A stretch of DNA of 10,331 nt from Desulfobacula sp. (GTDB lineage Bacteria; Desulfobacterota; Desulfobacteria; Desulfobacterales; Desulfobacteraceae), in the NCBI GenBank assembly GCA_018702715.1, contig JABIYQ010000332.1, forward strand, positions 1-10,331, in the 5' to 3' direction. Shown here one piece after another: positions 1 through 5,712 of the stretch. The notes beneath the pieces were generated by a model. It did no database searches. It had not been told where the DNA came from and saw only the letters and a list, made by a program, of their open reading frames with translations. Both the position numbers and the translations under genes were made by a program. The number at the start of each line of letters is the position of its first letter. The stretch's first letter is position 1.

Positions 1-234
1 TCGCGCAATTCCTGGAATAACTGGAACAATGGTTACAGGGGCAGCCGGCCTTATTTTGGCAAAACACAAAAAGGCTCTCAAAAATATGGTACATCCGGCA
101 CCGTACTGAAACAATCACCAAAATTTCAAAGTTCAAATTTTGCAAAAAGCGGAGGGCTCAAATCCCAGGCATCTTCTGTCAGGGGCGCTGGGGCAAATCT
201 TCGCGGCGGTGGTCCGAAAAGTAAAGGTAAATAG
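1..234 (+). CDS. C-terminal part of a Ser/Gly-rich low-complexity protein (5' end outside window)
   Basis: Reading frame 1 is open from the first base to a TAG at 232-234 and gives 77 residues with no start codon needed inside the window. The fragment is rich in Ser, Gly, Asn, Lys and Arg and ends in a basic Gly-rich tail (RGAGANLRGGGPKSKGK). There is no hydrophobic segment, so this looks like a flexible tail rather than a folded domain. It ends 21 bases before the DUF350 gene and is probably in the same transcript. Small secreted or lipoprotein genes with Ser/Gly/Arg-rich tails (YgiB/YjfM, DUF1190 type) are known neighbours of DUF350 genes. The tail resembles those in style only, so that family assignment is a guess. 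The coding call rests on the open frame, the composition and the position. Confidence 0.6.
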   Translation, partial: SRNSWNNWNNGYRGSRPYFGKTQKGSQKYGTSGTVLKQSPKFQSSNFAKSGGLKSQASSVRGAGANLRGGGPKSKGK

Positions 235-243
235 AACAATTCT

Positions 244-250
244 AAGGAGG
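244..250 (+). promoter_or_regulatory. Strong ribosome binding site of the DUF350 gene
   Basis: The sequence AAGGAGG lies five bases before the ATG at 256. It is a near-perfect Shine-Dalgarno match and fixes that start. It is also the strongest ribosome site in the window, which suggests that this membrane protein is translated well. Confidence 0.8.
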
Positions 251-255
251 AAGGA

Positions 256-1146
256 ATGGATATAGCTGTAACTCTCACAGGGCTTGGTCAAGGATTTACC
301 TATGTCATCGTGGGCATCTTTTTTATCTGGCTTGTGAAAAAAGTGGATGACTGGCGGACCAAAGACTTTGATGATGATGTTCATATCGATGATGGGAATA
401 TTGCTGTGGGCCTGAGAAGGGCAGGGCTTTATCTTGGTATTGCTATTGCATTGTCCGGGGCCATGGGCGGATCCTCAAAAGGATTTTTCCTTGATGTAAT
501 CCAATTGCTGGTTGACGGGCTTATTATCACTGGATTTATGTTTTCATCCCGGTCCATAAATGATTTTATCATGCTGGGCAATATCAGTAATGATAAAGAA
601 TGTGTTAAGGAATTTACGCAGCCCGATGGCAGTAAGCGTATAGGTAACACAGCTGTTGGTATGGTTGAAGCAGGGATGTATGTTGCTACGGGATTCATTC
701 TTAACGGGTCTATTTCAGGAACCGATGGCACTTTTTTCCAGGGTATTGCCAGTGCCATTCTCTTTTTTGTCCTGGGTCAACTGGCGCTGTTGCTTTTTGG
801 ATTTCTTTATGAGCTGATAACACCCTTTAATGTTAGAAATGAGATAAAAGATAATAACCTTGCCGCGGGTATAGGGCTTGGCGGTATCCTGATAGCGCTT
901 GGCATTATTCTCATGTCAAGTATTTCAGGGCCGTTTACAGGGTGGACCAATGATATAGCAAGCTTTGGCATCTATACTGTTTTTGGAATTGTTATGCTGC
1001 TGATTGCAAGAGTAGTTGTTGACAGGCTTCTTTTGCCAACGACCAATATTGCTACGGAAGTCAAGGAAGACCGGAATGTAGCAGCCCTTATCGTTGTGGT
1101 AAGTGCTGTTAATGCGGTTGCGATTATCATAGCCTTCTCCATGTAA
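256..1146 (+). CDS. DUF350 family membrane protein with four internal repeats
   Basis: This 296-residue protein is almost entirely hydrophobic, with about eight predicted membrane helices. A motif of the type N-(I/T/L/V)-A-hydrophobic, then G/A-rich and ending near a Ser-Gly, recurs at residues 48-70, 131-155, 201-225 and 274-296. Each copy is preceded by a charged loop (for example DDWRTKDFDDD at 31-41 and KEDRN at 270-274). This matches tandem DUF350 (PF03994) units, each normally a pair of helices; E. coli YjfL is a shorter relative. The molecular function of DUF350 is unknown. Family context links it to polyamine-related enzymes and PspA-type envelope stress clusters. The next gene, a membrane spermidine synthase homologue, starts 4 bases after the stop. 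The start is set by the strong ribosome site at 244-250. Confidence 0.9.
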   Translation: MDIAVTLTGLGQGFTYVIVGIFFIWLVKKVDDWRTKDFDDDVHIDDGNIAVGLRRAGLYLGIAIALSGAMGGSSKGFFLDVIQLLVDGLIITGFMFSSRSINDFIMLGNISNDKECVKEFTQPDGSKRIGNTAVGMVEAGMYVATGFILNGSISGTDGTFFQGIASAILFFVLGQLALLLFGFLYELITPFNVRNEIKDNNLAAGIGLGGILIALGIILMSSISGPFTGWTNDIASFGIYTVFGIVMLLIARVVVDRLLLPTTNIATEVKEDRNVAALIVVVSAVNAVAIIIAFSM

Positions 1147-1150
1147 TCTG

Positions 1151-2833
1151 ATGACAAAAACAAGTCCCCGGTTCAACTTTGCATCATTGCTGCTGTGTGC
1201 CTGTATGTTTGCAAGCGGTGCCTGCGGTATTATCCTTGAGTATATACAGGCAAGCCTTGCATCCATGATATTAGGCAATTCCTTTGAACAATGGGCAATG
1301 GTCATAGGGCTCATGCTGTTCTGGATGGGATTTGGCAGCCTGATCCAGGCACAGATTCCGAAAAAATATCTAATTTACGCTTTTATAGCAGTCGAAACAG
1401 GGCTTGCACTTGTGGGAGGGTTTTCTCCCACCCTGACCTACATATCCTATGGTTATACCGCCCATTACGTCCTGGTTCTTTATTTTTTTGTCAGTTTTAT
1501 CGGCATCATGATCGGACTTGAAATTCCTGTTATTATCAGGATCAACAATGACTTTAGCAAAGAATTGTCCACCAACCTTGGAAACATTTTGAGCGCTGAT
1601 TACCTTGGCAGTCTCATCGGATCATTCATCTTTGTATTTATTTTTCTAAGATTTACACCTATCACGGAAGCCGCTTTTTTGACGGCCGGAGCTAATTTTT
1701 TTCTGGCCTTTGTCACCTTTATTTATTTTTCAAAAAAGAGATTGTTAAAAACAGGAATCCTAATACCTGCTGTCATGATAATTACAGTTTGTGCAATATC
1801 ATACGGATATCTCAATAACCGGCAATGGAACATAAAGATTGAACAGCCCCTTTACGATGATCCCATTATTTTAAGCAAAACCACCCAATACCAGCACATT
1901 GCCATTACACATTACAAACCCTTTGATGAGGTCCGGCTTTTTTTAAACGGGAATCTGCAATTTTCCAGCACTGATGAACAACGGTACCATGAACCCATGG
2001 TGCATCCTGTCATGAATATTGCACTGATCAAAAAAAAGGTGCTAATTCTAGGTGGCGGGGATGGATGTGCCTTAAGAGAGGTTTTAAAATATAAAGAAGT
2101 AGAACAAGTGCTTCTGGTGGACCTGGACCCTGAAATGACAAATTTAGCCAAAACCCATCCTGTTTTAAAGAAAATTAATCAGGACGCCTTTAAGGATGCA
2201 CGTCTTGTAATAGTTTCAGGGAGCGGGATTACCCAGGGGATCAAAAGAAATCTTTATCTTGAAACCGATAAAAAAAAGCATCCCGTTAAAAAAGCTGAAC
2301 CTTATAAACTTGCTGATGTAAACGTCATGAATATTGATGCAGATAAATTTTTAGGTGTTGTTTCAGGTTTCTGGGATGTAATTATTATTGACATGCCTGA
2401 TCCTTCCACACCGGAGTTGAGCAAACTTTATTCCAGAGAGTTTTATAAAAAAGTAAAACAGCACTTGTCACAACATGGATTGGTTGTTGTCCAGGCAACT
2501 TCTCCCTATCTTGCCAAAGAAAGCTTTCTTTGTATCGGTCGTACCCTGGAAAACGCTGCATTCGAAATTCTTCCTTTTCATGAGAATGTACCCAGTTTCG
2601 GGGACTGGGGATGGTATCTTGCCTGGCACCCAAATGTGACAAAGGCAAAGATCCTGGATAGAATTGAGAAGCTAACAATTGATGTGCCGACACGTTTTCT
2701 CACACCTGAAGTTTTCAAAAGCGAGCTTATATTTGGTAAAGATGCACTTGCTACAACAAACAAGCAGGTTAACACCATACTTTATCCAGTTCTGTTAAGT
2801 TTATACAACCATGAATCCTGGCTGCTTGACTAA
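1151..2833 (+). CDS. Membrane-fused spermidine/spermine synthase-like aminopropyltransferase
   Basis: This 560-residue protein has two parts. Residues 10-221 hold about seven hydrophobic segments, as in spermidine synthases with an N-terminal membrane domain. Residues 232-530 are a SpeE-type Rossmann enzyme. The visible motifs are FLNGNLQFSSTDEQRYHE (264-281), the AdoMet-binding LILGGGDGCALRE (298-310), an acidic strand end VDLDPEM (323-329), the active-site DMPDP (414-418, keeping both Asp residues expected to bind the amine), and VPSFGDWGWYLA (480-491) near the C terminus. The family transfers an aminopropyl group from decarboxylated AdoMet to an amine; the acceptor here is unknown. About 37 extra residues (354-390) interrupt the core after RLVIV. 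No ribosome site is visible and the gene starts 4 bases after the DUF350 stop, so translational coupling is likely. A soluble housekeeping SpeE is unlikely, given the membrane domain. Confidence 0.9.
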   Translation: MTKTSPRFNFASLLLCACMFASGACGIILEYIQASLASMILGNSFEQWAMVIGLMLFWMGFGSLIQAQIPKKYLIYAFIAVETGLALVGGFSPTLTYISYGYTAHYVLVLYFFVSFIGIMIGLEIPVIIRINNDFSKELSTNLGNILSADYLGSLIGSFIFVFIFLRFTPITEAAFLTAGANFFLAFVTFIYFSKKRLLKTGILIPAVMIITVCAISYGYLNNRQWNIKIEQPLYDDPIILSKTTQYQHIAITHYKPFDEVRLFLNGNLQFSSTDEQRYHEPMVHPVMNIALIKKKVLILGGGDGCALREVLKYKEVEQVLLVDLDPEMTNLAKTHPVLKKINQDAFKDARLVIVSGSGITQGIKRNLYLETDKKKHPVKKAEPYKLADVNVMNIDADKFLGVVSGFWDVIIIDMPDPSTPELSKLYSREFYKKVKQHLSQHGLVVVQATSPYLAKESFLCIGRTLENAAFEILPFHENVPSFGDWGWYLAWHPNVTKAKILDRIEKLTIDVPTRFLTPEVFKSELIFGKDALATTNKQVNTILYPVLLSLYNHESWLLD

Positions 2834-2909
2834 ATAGTACTCCATCGAAACCTCATTTTGAGCCAAGACAGGCTACCAGAATTTTATTTTCTCATCTGCA
2901 TATCTTACC

Positions 2910-3004
2910 TTAATCCCGTGCTTTTCTTTTTGGACTGAAATTACCCTGTTTTACAACGGTATCACGAATCCAAAGTGCATACGGCCATGAATCTTGTCCA
3001 ATGA
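2910..3004 (+). pseudogene. Remnant of a second spermidine-synthase-like gene
   Basis: Bases 2957-2998 encode RYHESKVHTAMNLV, followed by Gln and a TGA at 3002-3004. This matches RYHEPMVHPVMNIA of the intact neighbour (residues 278-291). At the base level, about three quarters of some 47 positions agree between 2954-3000 and 1979-2025. Just upstream, in another frame, 2937-2960 reads EITLFYNG, which parallels EVRLFLNG of the same enzyme. The roughly ten residues that should lie between the two pieces are missing. The junction falls on AACGG, which occurs at both ends of the corresponding stretch in the intact gene, so a short-repeat deletion explains both the loss and the frame change. The left boundary is uncertain. 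The remnant matches the usual spermidine synthase consensus (RYHES, AMNL) slightly better than its neighbour does, so it may derive from a different paralogue. Confidence 0.6.
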
Positions 3005-3063
3005 GAGGCACATACTGGTTTATTCTCTTTTTATTTATAATAATGTATGTTTTAATAAATTTT

Positions 3064-3135
3064 TTGTTTTTATATTGATCTTATTTATATTGAATTAGGG
3101 TTTAAATTGCATAAGTACTATATTGGATTATTAAA
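3064..3135 (+). promoter_or_regulatory. Possible promoter region of the dehydrogenase-kinase gene
   Basis: Two weak sigma-70-like pairs are visible: TTGTTT (3064-3069) with TATATT (3086-3091), 16 bases apart, and TTGCAT (3107-3112) with TATTAA (3129-3134), also 16 bases apart. The whole stretch is AT-rich, so chance matches are expected and neither can be preferred. The position, after the last gene of one block and before the first gene of another, is the main support. Confidence 0.22.
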
Positions 3136-3220
3136 GATATCATTTTGTAACAGATTTAAAAGCAGGGTAAAGGTTTAAGAACATGATATTGTTAGATTCA
3201 TTTCCCATGGAGAAAAAATT

Positions 3221-4969
3221 ATGAGCCAGAAAAGAAAAAAATATAGAGTTATTATTTGTGACCCTCTTGCAAAAATCGGTATTGATATGCTTAAGGATCA
3301 TTGCATAGTTGATATTCAAAAAGGCCTGACCAAAGATAAACTTCAAAAGGTAATACCGGGTTATGATGCTGCCATTGTGAGAAATACCACTCGATTTCCC
3401 AGATCAGTAATTAAGTGTGCAAAGGACCTAAAGGTTATTGGAAGAACCGGAGCAGGAATAGATACCATTAATGTTGAAGCAGCCAAAGAAAAGGGCATTG
3501 CTGTTGTTACCTCTTCAAAGGCCAATTCCGTGGCCGTTGCCGAGCATACCTTTGCCTTGATGCTTGGCCTGGTGCGCCATCTGCCCCAGGCCAATAAAAG
3601 TCTGAAAGATAACCGGTGGGAAAAAAAAGGCCTTATGGGTACCGGGCTTGCCGGCAAGACATTAGGTCTTGTAGGTTTTGGAAAAATCGCAAGACAGGTA
3701 GCCTCCCGCGCACTTGCCTTTGGTATGAATATCCAGGTTTTCCAGAAAAGGGCTACCCCGAAAAAAAATGCTAAATTAGGTGTTACAACCGTGGACTTGA
3801 AAACTCTTTTTCGTACTTCGGATTTTATTTCTCTTCATCTTTCAGGGAAACTCGAAAATATAAATTTTGTGGGTACAGAACTGCTTGCCTGCATGAAACC
3901 CACGGCCCACATCATTAACACGGCAAGCGGAGCTGTCATGGATGAAGACGCCCTCCTTGATGCATTGAACAAAGGAGCTCTTGCCGGAGCTGCATTGGAT
4001 GTTTTCAAAGTTGAACCTGCCCTGGACAATCCTTTGGTGGCCCATGAAAATGTTATTGTCTCCCCCCACATAGCCGCCAGCACTGATGATGCCCAGCAGT
4101 CCGCAGCCATATCCATTGCAGAGCAGATTCTTGATATCCTTATTGAACCGGAATATGAAAATCCCCTGGGCCTGGCTGTTGTTCCTCTTGACAAGGTTTT
4201 TCCCCATGAACTCATCGACCCTCGAAGGGTGGAGAATCTTATTGAAAAAATTAATAATTCAGAGGTCTTCACCAATCCACCCATTGTGGTTCCTTTCAAG
4301 GATTACTATGTATTGCTGGACGGTGCCACGCGGTTTTCAGCCTTTACAAAGCTGGGTTACCCCCATATCATTGTTCAGGTTTTAAAGGATCGTAGTAAAT
4401 TTAAACTGGATACCTGGTTTCATGTTATCCGAAAAATAGATACACAGAAACTATTGGATCTTCTGAATGAACTACCGTTAATCACTATGGTAAAAAGTGA
4501 TATTAAAACAGTCCAGGCTGAAATGGTGGAACATGGGGGCCTTTGCTATATTCAGACCGTGGATAAAACCATCTATCACATTCAGCCAAAACCCGATGTC
4601 AACCATCTGGATGCAATGAACAAACTCACGGAGATCTATATCAATGCAAGTCATGTCACTAGGACCCTTCATGATGACATCGATATCTTGATTAACGAGT
4701 TCCCTGATCTGACCGGTGTAGTCGCTTTCCCTGTTTTTAAACTGGATCAGGTGCTCCAGATTACAGATGCCGGCAATGTCATGCCCGCTGGTATAACACG
4801 ATCCATTATCTCCGGGCGCGTCATGCGTCTGAATGCAGACTTTGAATATCTCAAATCTGACAGAGATATAGATGAAAAAAATAAATGGCTTTATGATCTG
4901 GTTATGGAAAAGTTATCCAAAGATCAGACGCGGTATTATGCAGAACCGATCTATCTGATGGATGAATAG
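3221..4969 (+). CDS. Fusion of SerA-like D-2-hydroxyacid dehydrogenase and SbnI/SerK-like free L-serine kinase
   Basis: 582 residues in two halves. Residues 8-310 are a D-2-hydroxyacid dehydrogenase of phosphoglycerate dehydrogenase type: GRTGAGID (74-81), NSVAVAEHTFALML (102-115), Rossmann loop GFGKIA (152-157), active-site E265 and H283 (SPHIAAST). The usual catalytic Arg in the NTARG motif is Ser236, and the acidic residue after strand two of the Rossmann fold is replaced by Gln175-Lys-Arg, which suggests NADP or no turnover. ACT domains are absent. Residues 317-582 match, over full length, the ParB/sulfiredoxin-fold serine kinases SbnI (staphylococcal) and archaeal SerK: VVPLDKVFPHE with the catalytic-type Glu330, LLDGATR (365-371) in place of DGxHR, MPAGITRSIISGR (521-533) and a RYYAEPIYL end. 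Those enzymes make O-phosphoserine from serine. GGAGA at 3209-3213 supports the start. The domain calls are firm; joint function is inferred. Confidence 0.88.
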   Translation: MSQKRKKYRVIICDPLAKIGIDMLKDHCIVDIQKGLTKDKLQKVIPGYDAAIVRNTTRFPRSVIKCAKDLKVIGRTGAGIDTINVEAAKEKGIAVVTSSKANSVAVAEHTFALMLGLVRHLPQANKSLKDNRWEKKGLMGTGLAGKTLGLVGFGKIARQVASRALAFGMNIQVFQKRATPKKNAKLGVTTVDLKTLFRTSDFISLHLSGKLENINFVGTELLACMKPTAHIINTASGAVMDEDALLDALNKGALAGAALDVFKVEPALDNPLVAHENVIVSPHIAASTDDAQQSAAISIAEQILDILIEPEYENPLGLAVVPLDKVFPHELIDPRRVENLIEKINNSEVFTNPPIVVPFKDYYVLLDGATRFSAFTKLGYPHIIVQVLKDRSKFKLDTWFHVIRKIDTQKLLDLLNELPLITMVKSDIKTVQAEMVEHGGLCYIQTVDKTIYHIQPKPDVNHLDAMNKLTEIYINASHVTRTLHDDIDILINEFPDLTGVVAFPVFKLDQVLQITDAGNVMPAGITRSIISGRVMRLNADFEYLKSDRDIDEKNKWLYDLVMEKLSKDQTRYYAEPIYLMDE

Positions 4970-5030
4970 TTATTAGCAAAAAAATTATCTGCATCAGGTT
5001 CTGCACGGAAAAAATTGTGCACCAAGGAAA

Positions 5031-5597
5031 ATGGATAAATATTCAGACTTTAAAACACTTGCAGCCAATGAAACCTTAAACAGGGATTATAAAATCTTGG
5101 TGCGGGATATGGGATCGGATATTTCTATAGTTGCCCCCCACGGAGGTTTAATTGAGCCAAAAACCTCTTTGATCACAAAATTGATTGCCGGTGACACCTT
5201 TAATTATTATTGTTTTGAGGGCATTAAGGACAGAAATAACCAGGATCTTCATATAACAAGTCATCGATTTGACGAACCCAAAGCCTTAGACTTGATTTCT
5301 TCGTCTGATATTATTATCACTATTCACGCCTGTAAAGACATTGAAGATGCCATCTATGTCGGTGGATGTTTTAAAGAACTTGTCTGCCATATTCAAAATA
5401 TTTTAGGGAAAGCTAAAATTAAAATTTCAAAACAAAAAAATAAATTTCCCGGGACACATCCTAACAATATCTGTAACAAAGGAAGAAGAAAAAGAGGGGT
5501 TCAATTAGAAATTTCAAGAGGACTCAGGGATGATTTTCAAAAAATTTTTTCAATTTCAACTTCCATTAGAAAGATATTACAAACTTTTAAATTTTAA
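5031..5597 (+). CDS. Poly-gamma-glutamate hydrolase family protein (PF05908, YmaC/YjqB/PghP type)
   Basis: 188 residues, no signal peptide, so probably cytoplasmic. Characteristic family blocks are in order: APHGGLIEP (35-43) with His37 and Glu42, DLHITSHRFDEP (72-83), an IHAC strand end with His99, GTHPNNICNKGRRKRGVQLEISRGLR (starting at 141) with His143 and Glu160. The family has a carboxypeptidase-like zinc fold; phage PghP cleaves poly-gamma-glutamate, while most cellular members have unknown substrates. His37, Glu42 and His99 are the likely metal ligands and Glu160 the likely acid/base (inferred by family position). Length is typical, so the gene looks complete. It begins 61 bases after the preceding stop, with AAGGA (5024-5028) unusually close to the ATG; no other in-frame start upstream fits. 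A role in this organism, perhaps on gamma-glutamyl peptides, is not shown by the sequence. Confidence 0.85.
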   Translation: MDKYSDFKTLAANETLNRDYKILVRDMGSDISIVAPHGGLIEPKTSLITKLIAGDTFNYYCFEGIKDRNNQDLHITSHRFDEPKALDLISSSDIIITIHACKDIEDAIYVGGCFKELVCHIQNILGKAKIKISKQKNKFPGTHPNNICNKGRRKRGVQLEISRGLRDDFQKIFSISTSIRKILQTFKF

Positions 5598-5667
5598 AAA
5601 AATTCAAATTGATGCCGGATGATACAGACGAATATAGACTTCAGTGTTAAAAATTCAAAATGAACAG

Positions 5668-5712
5668 GAAATGATATGACCAGTAATGATATAACAGGTA
5701 ATGATATAACAG
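5668..5712 (+). repeat. Short tandem repeat, 15-base unit, spanning the Nudix start codon
   Basis: Two perfect copies of GTAATGATATAACAG lie head to tail at 5683-5697 and 5698-5712. They are preceded at 5668-5682 by a degraded copy matching at 11 of 15 positions. The degraded copy contains the ATG at 5676. The unit length is a multiple of three, so gain or loss of copies keeps the frame and changes only the N-terminal tail (NDITG repeated). Confidence 0.85.

Larger units (their letters stand above)
2834..3220. other. Gene-free gap: pseudogene remnant followed by AT-rich promoter region
   Basis: The 387 bases between the aminopropyltransferase and the dehydrogenase-kinase fusion hold no intact gene. 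The left part up to about 3004 contains a spermidine-synthase-like remnant (listed separately). The right part, about 3005-3220, is very rich in A and T and is the only sizeable place for a promoter of the downstream genes. I see no convincing terminator after 2833; the best hairpin there has a stem of only four base pairs. Confidence 0.7.

Noticed and set aside
925..1314. 129-residue open frame on the minus strand
   Set aside because: It lies across the DUF350 and aminopropyltransferase genes, which have clear family motifs on the other strand. Its own translation shows no recognisable domain.
2857..2890. Possible terminator after the aminopropyltransferase
   Set aside because: The AGCC/GGCT stem is only four base pairs and the T-rich tract after it is interrupted.
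3140..3346. 68-residue minus-strand frame reaching into the promoter gap
   Set aside because: Half of it is antisense to the conserved dehydrogenase start and the rest is AT-rich spacer. No family resemblance.
4170..4190. Suspected frameshift or assembly join between the dehydrogenase and the kinase halves
   Set aside because: The frame runs through without a stop or a homopolymer slip, and both halves keep full domain length and similar codon use, so the fusion looks genuine in this sequence.
3835..4299. 154-residue open frame on the minus strand
   Set aside because: Fully inside the dehydrogenase-kinase gene, Ser/Arg-rich as expected of an antisense shadow, with no motif or ribosome site.
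5002..5021. TGCAC/GTGCA inverted repeat before the poly-gamma-glutamate hydrolase family gene
   Set aside because: Five-base stem with a ten-base A-rich loop; too weak to call a regulatory element.
5598..5659. 11-base direct repeat AAAAATTCAAA at 5598-5608 and 5649-5659
   Set aside because: Low-complexity A/T sequence in an AT-rich spacer; chance recurrence is likely and no element lies between the copies.
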